A stretch of DNA of 7,040 nucleotides from Clostridiales bacterium (GTDB lineage: Bacteria > Bacillota > Clostridia > Oscillospirales > Acutalibacteraceae), in the NCBI GenBank assembly GCA_012511005.1, contig JAAZGX010000185.1, forward strand, positions 1-7,040, in the 5' to 3' direction. Positions within the stretch are counted from its first letter, which is position 1. Each line of letters begins with the position of its first letter. The position numbers were made by a program, and so were the translations under genes. Of this stretch, positions 1-7,040 are shown piece after piece. The notes beneath the pieces are model-generated. The model was given only the letters and a program-made list of their open reading frames with translations, did no database searches and was not told the origin of the DNA.

Positions 1-692
1 AAGTGCCGCTTACTGAAAATTCTAAGGTAAAGGTTACGGGAGTTGTTGACCGTGTTGATATAATGACGCGGGGAAATAAAAAGTATCTGAGAATTGTGGA
101 TTATAAAACGGGTAATCAGGAGTTTGACCTCTACAATGTTATTGAGGGGCTTGACTTACAAATGTGCCTGTATCTTTTAGCGATAGAAAAAAACGGGAAA
201 GCGCGTTATGGTGATATTATCCCCGCCGGCGTTTTATATTTGCCGTCAAGGCTTGGTGTATCTGAAATGGAGTACGGCAGAAATAAAAGCGAAAAGGAGA
301 TAGCACAAAGAAAGATGGAAAGCGGCAAGCTTTCCGGAATGATACTTAACGATGTATCTGTATTAACCGGTATGGGCGTGGGGGAGCTTGCCGGATACCT
401 GCCTGTGAAAGTGTCTAAGGAAGGCAAAATCTCAGGCTCTTTATATAACGCCGAGCAGTTTTACAAGCTTTCAAGAAAGATTGATGACATAATAAAAAGT
501 ATGGGCTTGTCGCTGCACAAAGGCGCCATTCCGGTTTATCCCTATAGGAAGAAAAACAAAAAAAGTATATGCTCATATTGTGATTACTCATCTGTATGCG
601 GATTTGAAGATGGCGATGCCGTAAGAAATATTGAAAAGCTAAATCATCAGCAAGTGCTTAAAAAGCTTGAGGAGGAAAGCTATGACGAATAA
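1..692 (+). CDS. addB: ATP-dependent helicase/deoxyribonuclease subunit B, C-terminal part (5' end outside window)
   Basis: This is the last ~230 codons of AddB, in a frame whose first whole codon is at position 3. The GTG there is an internal valine codon, since family members run to about 1,100-1,200 residues. Seen: a RecB-type PD-(D/E)XK nuclease core with a VVDRVD segment (Asp codon 48-50), then IVDYKTG (Asp 99-101, Lys 105-107), then LQMCLYLLA with the conserved Gln. Near the end is a C-x2-C-x5-C cluster (Cys codons 570-572, 579-581, 597-599). It matches the last three ligands of the AddB 4Fe-4S cluster; the first ligand should lie upstream of the window. Known of the family: AddB carries an inactive helicase fold plus this nuclease, cuts the 5'-ended strand, and works in the cytoplasm as a heterodimer with AddA in double-strand-break end processing. 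The nuclease looks intact. The gene ends with TAA at 690-692, overlapping addA. Confidence 0.93.
   Translation, partial: VPLTENSKVKVTGVVDRVDIMTRGNKKYLRIVDYKTGNQEFDLYNVIEGLDLQMCLYLLAIEKNGKARYGDIIPAGVLYLPSRLGVSEMEYGRNKSEKEIAQRKMESGKLSGMILNDVSVLTGMGVGELAGYLPVKVSKEGKISGSLYNAEQFYKLSRKIDDIIKSMGLSLHKGAIPVYPYRKKNKKSICSYCDYSSVCGFEDGDAVRNIEKLNHQQVLKKLEEESYDE
670..675 (+). promoter_or_regulatory. Shine-Dalgarno of addA, inside the addB coding region
   Basis: A perfect AGGAGG lies 6 nt before the ATG at 682. It decides the addA start: the in-frame TTG at 667 partly precedes this motif and has no suitable site of its own. Because the motif is read through by ribosomes finishing addB, translation of the two subunits is probably coupled (inference). 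Confidence 0.88.
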
Positions 693-3600
693 AATTGAGT
701 TTACAAAAGACCAGCAAAATGCAATATATTCTCGCGGCGGCACACTGTTTGTAAGCGCGGCGGCAGGCTCGGGGAAAACGGCTGTTTTAACAGAGCGTGT
801 TGTAAAGCTTCTTGCTGACGAAAGTGATGACATTACTCCGGCAGAGCTTTTAATAGTGACATATACGCGCGCTGCGGCGTCAGAAATGCGTGAAAAAATA
901 GCAAAGGCTTTACGGCGGGAAATCGCCGAAACGGGCAATAAAAGGCTTAAAAGACAGTTGATGCTTTTATCGTTTGCAGATATTTGCACAATGGACGCTT
1001 TTTGTGCAAAGCTTATTAAAGAGAATTTTCATTTAGCAGATATTACTACGAGTTTTAAAACGCTTAGCGAAAGCGAATTAGAAATGTTTTATGAAAACGC
1101 CGCCAACATAGTTTTAGAGGAGCTTTATAAAACAAAAAGTGAAATAATTTTACAAAATGCAGATTTATTTATAGAGGAAAAGGGTGATGAAAAGCTTTCA
1201 GACACAATAATAAATCTACATAAATATTCTCAATCGTATCCGTTTCCGAAGAAATGGCTCGAAAGTCTAAAAGATATGTATAACCCTGATATAGAGATAG
1301 GCGACACCGTGTGGGGTCAGGTGATTATAGATTATATAAAGCAAAGTTTAGAATATGCGGGGCATATCAGTAAAAAGGCGCTTGATATTTCGTTACAAGA
1401 CGAGTATCTTGCAGATAACTACTTGCCGGCAATAGAAAGTGATTTAGCACAAATAAACGAGTTTAAGGAAATATCAGAAACAAACGACTACAACAGTTTA
1501 ATTAATGCTGTAAAAGGTTTTGTAAATAAAGGGCTTGGCAAAAAGACGCAGAATGCAGATAAGAACTTGCGAGAAGCAGCAAAAGCAATGCGTGATACGG
1601 CTGTAAACAATATTAAAAAATTATGGAATTTTGACTTTCCGACGACCGACGAGCATAAAGAGGACATTGTTGCCATAAAACCGGCAATAGACTTTTTAAT
1701 CCATGCGGTATATAGATTAGACGAGGAGTTAAATGAGTTAAAAAAGGCTGAAAATGCATATAGCTTTAGCGATATTCTTCATAAAAGCATTTCACTTCTT
1801 GTTAACGAAAATGGCGAAAGAACGACGCTTTGTACGAGTCTTTCTCAAAAATATAGGGAAATATTAATAGATGAATACCAAGACACTAACGAGGCGCAGG
1901 ATATGCTTTTCTATGCCATTTCAAAAGACGGTGAAAACCTCTTTTTCGTAGGAGATGTAAAGCAAAGCGTATATGGATTTAGGCTTGCTATGCCTGAAAT
2001 ATTTTTGAGCAAAAAGGAGAAAATGCCTCTTTTTGACGGCGTAAATTATCCGTCACAAATAAACCTTTCCAAAAACTTCAGAAGCAGAAAAGAAATATGC
2101 CAATATGTAAATCATATTTTCTCACGGATAATGACGAAACAGTCGGGAGAGTTAAATTACAGCAAGAGTGAAAAGTTAGTGCCGGCAGCAGAGTATCCTG
2201 AAACCGAAGGTGCTAAGGCGGAGCTTATTATATTAAACACGCCTAATGATACGAAAGCTGCCGATAGCAGAGTTCTTGAAGCGGATTATGTTGCCGACTA
2301 TATTGAGAAAACAGTAAAAAGCGGCTTTCTTGTTACGAAGAAAGGCAAAACTTGTCCCGCTGTATACGGTGACTTTACGATACTGTTAAGGACTGTTAAA
2401 GATACATCATATCTATATTACAACGCTTTAAAAGAGCGGGGTATTCCCGTTTCTACTGTGTCGGACACAAACTTTTTTTCCACACGGGAAATAGCATTCG
2501 TTCATTCATTGTTAAGGGTTATAGATAACCCGCTTCTTGATGTGCCGCTCGCAGCCGTTCTAATGTTCCCCGTATTCGGGTTTTCTGCCGCAGAGCTTGC
2601 ATGCATTAGATTGGCAAACAGTGAAGAACCGCTTTATTCGGGTCTTATAGCATTAGCAAATAACGGTGATAAAAAGGCAGAGCATTTTCTTGATGCGTTA
2701 GCCCGCTTTAGAAATCATGCCGCAACGCTTAATATAGTTGATTTGTTATTTTATCTTTATGAGGAAACAGCGCTTTGGAGCGTTATTTCCGCTATGGAGC
2801 AAACTGAGGAGAGGCGGCGGAACTTGCTGACGCTATTAAACTTCGCAAGTGATTATACAAATGGCAGGGAGAGTACATTGGGCAGCTTTATACGCTTTCT
2901 TAATAAGGTGAGAAAAAGTGGTAAGGGAATAGAAGCTTCGGCACAAGTCTCATTATCTGATACCGAAGTAAAAATAATGTCTATACATAAAAGCAAAGGG
3001 CTTGAATTTCCTATTGTTATACTTGCGGGCTGCTCTAAAGCATTTAACAATCAATATGTGAGAAAGGATTTGCTTATAGACAGAACAACGGGCATAGGCA
3101 TGTTAAGGCGGGATGTAGCAACGCTGTCAAAATACAAAACGATACCGATAATAGCTACGCGCCTTAGTATTGAAAAAAGGGAGAGGGCAGAGGAGCTGCG
3201 GCTTCTTTATGTTGCTATGACAAGGGCAAAAGAAAAGCTTACAATGGTATGTACTAAGGAAGAGAAGTCAAACTTTTCGTTTACGAATACTATGTTGAGT
3301 GAAAACGGTGACATTTATCCGTTTTCCGTAAGAAAATCAACCTCGTATTATAACTGGATTATTTCAGCGCTGTTAAACCACCGCGACGCTGCCGTCTTTA
3401 GGGAGGACAGTTTTTATGACTTTTCGTCCATTTTAGAAAGTGATTTTAATCTTTCCGTAACAATTGATACGCCTGCAAAAAAGGAGATTATAGAAGAAAA
3501 GCAATCAGTAAAGGCAAATGCAGACGAATATCTTACAAATAATATTTCAGAGCGTATATCATATGTTTACCCGTTTATAGGATTAAAAGGCGTATCTTCA

Positions 3601-4194
3601 AAAAGAACGGCATCATCTTTAGATGACAATATGGCGGCTTTTCAGTATTTTGCACAAAAGAAACCGTCATTTTTAACGAAAGAGCCAAATGCCGCAGAAA
3701 GAGGAACGGCAGTACACAAATTTTTAGAGTTTTGTGACATTAAACGGGCGGCAGAAAATGCGAAAAATGAAGCGGACAGACTGCTAAATAATGAAATTAT
3801 AACAGAAGATGAATACAAGCTCATTGACTTTAGCAAAATAGAAAAGCTGTTTAACAGCACGCTCGGCAGACGGCTCGTTTCGTCAGAAAAAGTTTATAGA
3901 GAATACAAATTTTCCGTATTCAGAAAAGCAGGCGAGATTTATAAAGGGCTTGATAAAGAGTTATCAGATGAGCAAATAGTAGTCGAGGGTATTATAGATT
4001 GTGCTTTTTACGATGATGATGAACTGATACTTATTGATTATAAGACGGACAGGGTAGACGATATAAATCTATTGAAATTGAGGTATGAAAATCAGCTTGA
4101 GGCATATAAAAAAGCATTGTTTAAATGTGAGGGCAAAGCAGTTGACGAAGCTTATATTTATTCACTTTATTTGTCAGAATTCATATTAATATAA
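682..4194 (+). CDS. addA: ATP-dependent helicase/nuclease subunit A (AddA), complete, 1170 aa
   Basis: This is the motor subunit of the AddAB helicase-nuclease, which unwinds and resects broken DNA ends and supplies 3' single strands for RecA. SF1A/UvrD-type motifs appear in order: Q-motif FTKDQQ (Gln11), Walker A AAAGSGKT (Lys32), motif Ia VTYTRAAASEM (59-69), Walker B ILIDEYQD (Asp397, Glu398), motif III GDVKQSVYGFR (424-434), motif IV NLSKNFRS (461-468), motif V SIHKSKGLEF (767-776) and motif VI LLYVAMTRAKEKL (841-853, Arg848). A RecB-like nuclease follows from about residue 990: ERGTAVHKF (His1012), VEGIIDC (Asp1106), LIDYKTD (Asp1119, Lys1121) and NQLEAY (Gln1138). Helicase and nuclease residues therefore all look intact. 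The length is slightly below the ~1,230 residues of the Bacillus subtilis protein. The ATG at 682 is chosen for its AGGAGG at 6-nt spacing; a TTG at 667 would add only MRRKA. The start overlaps addB by 11 nt, indicating an addBA operon. No missing residues, frameshift or fusion is seen. Confidence 0.97.
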   Translation: MTNKIEFTKDQQNAIYSRGGTLFVSAAAGSGKTAVLTERVVKLLADESDDITPAELLIVTYTRAAASEMREKIAKALRREIAETGNKRLKRQLMLLSFADICTMDAFCAKLIKENFHLADITTSFKTLSESELEMFYENAANIVLEELYKTKSEIILQNADLFIEEKGDEKLSDTIINLHKYSQSYPFPKKWLESLKDMYNPDIEIGDTVWGQVIIDYIKQSLEYAGHISKKALDISLQDEYLADNYLPAIESDLAQINEFKEISETNDYNSLINAVKGFVNKGLGKKTQNADKNLREAAKAMRDTAVNNIKKLWNFDFPTTDEHKEDIVAIKPAIDFLIHAVYRLDEELNELKKAENAYSFSDILHKSISLLVNENGERTTLCTSLSQKYREILIDEYQDTNEAQDMLFYAISKDGENLFFVGDVKQSVYGFRLAMPEIFLSKKEKMPLFDGVNYPSQINLSKNFRSRKEICQYVNHIFSRIMTKQSGELNYSKSEKLVPAAEYPETEGAKAELIILNTPNDTKAADSRVLEADYVADYIEKTVKSGFLVTKKGKTCPAVYGDFTILLRTVKDTSYLYYNALKERGIPVSTVSDTNFFSTREIAFVHSLLRVIDNPLLDVPLAAVLMFPVFGFSAAELACIRLANSEEPLYSGLIALANNGDKKAEHFLDALARFRNHAATLNIVDLLFYLYEETALWSVISAMEQTEERRRNLLTLLNFASDYTNGRESTLGSFIRFLNKVRKSGKGIEASAQVSLSDTEVKIMSIHKSKGLEFPIVILAGCSKAFNNQYVRKDLLIDRTTGIGMLRRDVATLSKYKTIPIIATRLSIEKRERAEELRLLYVAMTRAKEKLTMVCTKEEKSNFSFTNTMLSENGDIYPFSVRKSTSYYNWIISALLNHRDAAVFREDSFYDFSSILESDFNLSVTIDTPAKKEIIEEKQSVKANADEYLTNNISERISYVYPFIGLKGVSSKRTASSLDDNMAAFQYFAQKKPSFLTKEPNAAERGTAVHKFLEFCDIKRAAENAKNEADRLLNNEIITEDEYKLIDFSKIEKLFNSTLGRRLVSSEKVYREYKFSVFRKAGEIYKGLDKELSDEQIVVEGIIDCAFYDDDELILIDYKTDRVDDINLLKLRYENQLEAYKKALFKCEGKAVDEAYIYSLYLSEFILI

Positions 4195-4210
4195 TAAAAG
4201 TTACTTGTAG

Positions 4211-4239
4211 TTGATTTTTAGCTTTAATTAGTGTATTAT
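4211..4239 (+). promoter_or_regulatory. Putative sigma-A promoter of glgP
   Basis: TTGATT (4211-4216) and TATTAT (4234-4239) are separated by 17 nt, the preferred spacing. They match consensus at 4/6 and 5/6 positions. Transcription would start near 4246 and give a leader of roughly 48 nt. A perfect TATAAT at 4241-4246 is an alternative -10, but at 17-nt spacing its -35 would be only TTAGCT. The surrounding 99-nt gap is very AT-rich, so chance matches are likely and the call is moderate. Confidence 0.55.
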
Positions 4240-4268
4240 GTATAATAATAGGGTAAAATAACACTAAT
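4227..4268. repeat. 8-bp inverted repeat flanking the glgP -10 region
   Basis: ATTAGTGT (4227-4234) is exactly mirrored by ACACTAAT (4261-4268), with 26 bp between the arms. The left arm sits in the promoter spacer and touches the first base of the proposed -10. The right arm falls in the leader. If the start point is near 4246, only the right arm is transcribed, so the symmetry would act in DNA (a split operator) and not as an RNA hairpin. In DNA this AT-rich an 8-bp match can arise by chance. Confidence 0.3.
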
Positions 4269-4282
4269 AATCTAAAATAATT

Positions 4283-4287
4283 AGGAG
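4283..4287 (+). promoter_or_regulatory. Shine-Dalgarno of glgP
   Basis: AGGAG lies 6 nt before the ATG at 4294 and fixes that start. The glucan-phosphorylase homology begins shortly after it, with no room for an upstream start. Confidence 0.85.
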
Positions 4288-4293
4288 ATATAT

Positions 4294-6696
4294 ATGAATT
4301 ATAAGTTAAATAAAGCACAAGCAAAAGAGCGGTTAGAAAATAAATTGCTTCACTTTTTCGGTGTTTCGCCGGAGGAGGCGTCATACGACCACTACTATAA
4401 AGCGGTTTCAATGGTTTTAAGAGATATGATGTCTTCCGGCCGCTCTGAAATTTCCGACAAGGCAGGTAAAACGGGCAGGAAAAAGGTTTACTATATTTCA
4501 ATGGAATTTTTAATGGGGCGTTCTCTCAAAAATAACCTTTATAACCTCAACTTAACCGCAACATTTGAGTCTGTGCTTTCAGATTACGGCATAAAACTTG
4601 ACAAGCTTTATGAATGTGAGCCGGACGCGGGGCTTGGCAACGGCGGGTTAGGGCGGCTTGCCGCGTGTTTTATGGACTCTTTGGCAACGGGCGGATATGC
4701 GGCAAGAGGGTATTCAATTCTTTATGAGTTCGGCATATTCAGGCAAAAGCTCGTTGACGGAAGACAAACGGAAATACCGGATTATTGGCTTCCGGGGGGC
4801 GAGGTATGGCTTACCCCAAGAAAGTCAAGCTCTGTGGACATTCATTTTGAGGGCAAGGTTGTTGACACATGGGACGAACGCCACCACCATGTAGAAATGA
4901 AAGATACGACAGTAATAAAAGCCGTGCCTTACGATATGTTCGTGCCCGGTAAGGACGGTAAAGGCGTTTCAGTTTTAAGGCTTTGGAGCGCTAAAGCGCC
5001 GGGCTTTGATATGAAGCTGTTCAATCAAGGCGATTATATCCGTTCAATGGAAAATCAAGCTATGGCAGAGGTAATAAGCAAGGTTTTATACCCGTCGGAC
5101 AATCATCCGGAAGGGAAATCGCTAAGGCTTCGCCAGCAGTATTTTCTTGCGTCCGCTACGATACAGGATATTGTAAGGCGGCATCTTCGTGAATATGGCA
5201 CGCTTGATAATTTGCCGGAAAAGGTGGCAATTCATATTAATGACACACATCCGACAATGGTTATACCGGAGCTTATGCGTATTATGCTTGACGAGTGCGG
5301 CTTTTCATGGGACGATGCGTGGAAAATAGTTACGAACACAGTAGCGTATACGAACCATACGGTACTTAGCGAAGCGCTTGAGTGTTGGAATGAAGCACTC
5401 GTAAAACGCATTATTCCAAGGGTTTATCAGATAATTAAAGAGATAGATAATAGGCTTAGAGAATTTGTGTGGCAACATACAAACGATGGCGATTATGTAG
5501 AAAGAACGGCAATAATATCAAACGGCGCCGTAAAGATGGCGAATTTATGCGTCGCTGCATGCCACAGTATAAATGGTGTTTCGGCGCTGCACAGTAATAT
5601 TATTAAAGAAACCTTATTTAATGATTTTTACAACCTTACACCCGATAAATTTACAAATGTTACTAACGGCATAGCACACAGGCGTTGGCTTTGTCAGGCT
5701 AACCCGCGTCTTACGAAATTTTTAACGGAATTAATAGGAGGCGGTTTAGTAACAGATGCCGCAGAGCTTATAAAGCTTGAAGATTATGCAAATGATAAAT
5801 CGGTTCTCTCAAAGCTTCGCGGCATAAAGCAAGCGAATAAAGAAGATTTTGCCGCCGATGTTTTGCGAAAAACAGGAATAGAGCTTGACACATCATCTGT
5901 TTTTGATGTACAGGTTAAAAGACTGCACGAGTACAAAAGGCAGCACTTAAATGCGCTCGGTATTGTTGCGGAATATTTGTCGATAAAGGAAAATCCGGAT
6001 AAAGAGTTTATCCCGCACACATATATATTCGGCGCAAAGGCGGCGCCCGGTTATTATGTCGCCCAAAGAATAATCAGCTTTATACTTGCGCTTTCTGACC
6101 TTATAAATAACGACCCCGATGTTAAAGGGCGGCTCAAAATAGTTTATGTAGAGGATTACAATGTTACACAGGCGGAGCTTTTAATGCCGGCGGCAGATAT
6201 AAGCGAGCAGATTTCCCTTGCGGGTAAAGAGGCGAGCGGTACCGGTAATATGAAGCTTATGATGAACGGCGCCGTTACTTTAGGAACGCTTGACGGTGCA
6301 AATGTCGAAATTTATGAGGCTGTGGGCGATGAAAATATGTTCCTATTCGGAATGAAAGCAGATGAGGCAGTAAAATTAAAAAACTCCGGATATCAACCTA
6401 TGAGTTATTATCAAAACAACTCTGAACTTCACAAAGTAATAGACTTTATAAACGGCGGCATAGAGGGCAAAGACTTTACAGATATAAGCGGTACAATTAT
6501 TCACCATGACCCGTTTATGGTGCTTGCGGATTTTGCCGATTACAGGCGGGCAAGGCAGAGTATTAAAGAAGTTTGGCAAAGAAAAGATGAATGGAATAAG
6601 ATGTCGCTTATAAATATTGCGCGCTCCGGTCACTTTGCCGCAGACAGGTCAATAGGTGAATACGCAAAAAACATCTGGAATATACGAAAAATATAA
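4294..6696 (+). CDS. glgP: Glycogen/alpha-glucan phosphorylase, complete, 800 aa
   Basis: This is a pyridoxal-phosphate enzyme of glycosyltransferase family 35 that releases glucose-1-phosphate from the non-reducing ends of glycogen or maltodextrin using inorganic phosphate; it acts in the cytoplasm. Seen: the glycine loop GLGNGGLGR (113-121), NDTHPT (317-322), YTNHTVL with His355 (rabbit His377), VKRLHEYKR with Arg543 and Lys548 (rabbit Arg569 and Lys574), and the signature EASGTGNMK (646-654), whose Lys654 is the cofactor-binding lysine (rabbit Lys680). Length is typical of bacterial enzymes (about 800-815). The N-terminus lacks the phosphorylated serine segment of animal muscle enzymes, so no covalent control of that kind is expected. 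It starts 99 nt after addA with its own likely promoter and strong ribosome binding site, and is probably transcribed separately. No other glycogen genes lie in the window, so a MalP-like preference for maltodextrins cannot be excluded. Reading frame and catalytic set look intact. Confidence 0.97.
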   Translation: MNYKLNKAQAKERLENKLLHFFGVSPEEASYDHYYKAVSMVLRDMMSSGRSEISDKAGKTGRKKVYYISMEFLMGRSLKNNLYNLNLTATFESVLSDYGIKLDKLYECEPDAGLGNGGLGRLAACFMDSLATGGYAARGYSILYEFGIFRQKLVDGRQTEIPDYWLPGGEVWLTPRKSSSVDIHFEGKVVDTWDERHHHVEMKDTTVIKAVPYDMFVPGKDGKGVSVLRLWSAKAPGFDMKLFNQGDYIRSMENQAMAEVISKVLYPSDNHPEGKSLRLRQQYFLASATIQDIVRRHLREYGTLDNLPEKVAIHINDTHPTMVIPELMRIMLDECGFSWDDAWKIVTNTVAYTNHTVLSEALECWNEALVKRIIPRVYQIIKEIDNRLREFVWQHTNDGDYVERTAIISNGAVKMANLCVAACHSINGVSALHSNIIKETLFNDFYNLTPDKFTNVTNGIAHRRWLCQANPRLTKFLTELIGGGLVTDAAELIKLEDYANDKSVLSKLRGIKQANKEDFAADVLRKTGIELDTSSVFDVQVKRLHEYKRQHLNALGIVAEYLSIKENPDKEFIPHTYIFGAKAAPGYYVAQRIISFILALSDLINNDPDVKGRLKIVYVEDYNVTQAELLMPAADISEQISLAGKEASGTGNMKLMMNGAVTLGTLDGANVEIYEAVGDENMFLFGMKADEAVKLKNSGYQPMSYYQNNSELHKVIDFINGGIEGKDFTDISGTIIHHDPFMVLADFADYRRARQSIKEVWQRKDEWNKMSLINIARSGHFAADRSIGEYAKNIWNIRKI

Positions 6697-6720
6697 TCTG
6701 ATTATGAGCTTAAAAAACTG

Positions 6721-6749
6721 TTGACTTTTAATTCGTGATGTTGTACTAT
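6721..6749 (+). promoter_or_regulatory. Putative sigma-A promoter of the downstream exported-protein gene
   Basis: TTGACT (6721-6726, 5/6 to consensus) and TACTAT (6744-6749, 4/6) are exactly 17 nt apart. Transcription would start near 6756, about 68 nt before the ATG at 6824. TATAAA at 6747-6752 is a second -10 option, but at 20-nt spacing. The element lies in the 127-nt gap after glgP and suggests independent transcription of the next gene. Confidence 0.6.
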
Positions 6750-6758
6750 AAATATAAA

Positions 6759-6779
6759 TATTCAAACTATGTTTGAGTA
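6759..6779 (+). other. Short dyad: leader hairpin, operator, or weak terminator
   Basis: TCAAAC (6762-6767) and GTTTGA (6771-6776) form a perfect 6-bp inverted repeat around a TAT loop. A wobble pair (6761/6777) and two A-T pairs extend the stem to nine. It is followed by TAATTATTTTT (6778-6788). Two readings compete: a weak intrinsic terminator for glgP, or a hairpin/operator just after the start point of the downstream gene. The stem holds only two G-C pairs, so termination would be inefficient. No better terminator is visible between 6697 and 6823. Confidence 0.35.
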
Positions 6780-6823
6780 ATTATTTTTGAAAATGCCTTA
6801 TATTGAAAGGGGAAGCAATTTTA

Positions 6824-7040
6824 ATGAAAGAAAACAATTGGTTAAAAGCTGTAGCCATTATTATGGCAGTTGCACTTGTTTTTACAATCGTAACGAGCAA
6901 CATAGTATCACTAACCGCAATCTCAGTACTTAAAAAAGCAAAAGCCGGCACTATTGTTCAAGAGGGAGACCCCTCTAATACGACAAAGACGACAGAAGAA
7001 GATAACGCCGGTCCGGTTGACAATACAATCGCGAGCGACA
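6824..7040 (+). CDS. Exported or membrane-anchored protein of unknown function, N-terminal part (3' end outside window)
   Basis: The reading frame is open from ATG 6824 to the window edge (72 codons). It is preceded by an AAAGGGG ribosome binding site (6806-6812) at a rather long 11-nt spacing. Seen: a short N-terminus with Lys2, Trp6 and Lys8, a hydrophobic stretch at about residues 9-36, a basic KKAKAG patch (37-42), then a Thr-, Asn-, Asp- and Glu-rich segment (about 46-72) with no hydrophobic residues to speak of. This fits either an uncleaved membrane anchor or a long signal peptide (A-K-A then Gly at 39-42), followed by a flexible linker on the outside of the cell. No catalytic domain is reached and I do not recognise the family. 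There is no lipobox cysteine, so it is not a lipoprotein. It follows glgP by 127 nt and probably has its own promoter, so its position says little about its role. Confidence 0.75.
   Translation, partial: MKENNWLKAVAIIMAVALVFTIVTSNIVSLTAISVLKKAKAGTIVQEGDPSNTTKTTEEDNAGPVDNTIASD

Noticed and set aside
3..5. GTG as a genuine start for a short 229-residue protein
   Set aside because: The frame is already in the AddB nuclease domain and no ribosome binding site can be seen in the two bases before it; the gene simply continues off the left edge.
4195..4222. Weak A-run/T-run pairing after the addA stop as a terminator
   Set aside because: No continuous stem forms, and the T-run overlaps the predicted glgP -35.
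4181..4501. Minus-strand open frame of about 106 codons across the addA end, the gap and the glgP start
   Set aside because: It is the complement of two well-supported genes and the promoter gap, with no family resemblance and no reason to prefer it over the + strand genes.
4658..4894. Plus-strand open frame of 78 codons inside glgP
   Set aside because: It is out of frame with a fully conserved phosphorylase sequence and is a by-product of the coding sequence.
6376..6633. Minus-strand open frame of 85 codons under the glgP 3' end
   Set aside because: It is a shadow of the conserved phosphorylase C-terminus with no independent coding signal.
6710..6732. TTAAAA/TTTTAA inverted repeat as a glgP terminator
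   Set aside because: The stem is only six A-T pairs, has no G-C pair and overlaps the better-supported -35 element.
1..7040. Possible Chi sites for AddAB (AGCGG, the Bacillus motif), for example at 321, 2280, 2320, 3771, 4401, 6235 and 6487
   Set aside because: About seven copies on the + strand is what chance predicts for a 5-mer in this length, and the Chi motif of this organism is unknown.

Overview
The window carries ordinary chromosomal genes in a tight, one-directional layout, all on the + strand. The DNA is moderately AT-rich with many ATA and AGA codons. It has strong AGGAGG-type ribosome binding sites and an addB-addA pair in place of recBCD. Together these point to a low-GC Firmicute, most likely an anaerobic Clostridia-type bacterium. 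Genus or species cannot be read from the sequence.

Layout. (1) Positions 1-692 hold the C-terminal end of addB, cut by the window edge: a RecB-type nuclease domain and three cysteines of an iron-sulfur cluster. (2) Positions 682-4194 hold a complete addA, overlapping the addB stop by 11 nt and with its Shine-Dalgarno inside addB. All main SF1A helicase motifs and a C-terminal PD-(D/E)XK nuclease are intact. (3) Positions 4195-4293 are a 99-nt AT-rich gap with a plausible sigma-A promoter and an inverted repeat, and no clear terminator. (4) Positions 4294-6696 hold a complete glycogen/alpha-glucan phosphorylase with every catalytic residue examined present. (5) Positions 6697-6823 are a 127-nt gap with a well-spaced sigma-A-like promoter and a short dyad just downstream of it. 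(6) Positions 6824-7040 hold the start of an unrecognised exported or membrane-anchored protein, cut by the right edge.

How the genes work together. AddA and AddB form one heterodimeric helicase-nuclease that resects double-strand DNA ends for RecA-dependent recombination. Their overlap fits co-translation in equal amounts. The phosphorylase belongs to storage-glucan breakdown and has its own likely promoter, so its place next to addBA looks positional, not functional. The last gene also appears to have its own promoter.

I found no RNA genes, mobile elements, CRISPR arrays, broken genes or signs of horizontal transfer. I do not see a novel system here. The items most worth a second look are the truncated exported protein and the two dyad symmetries near promoters.
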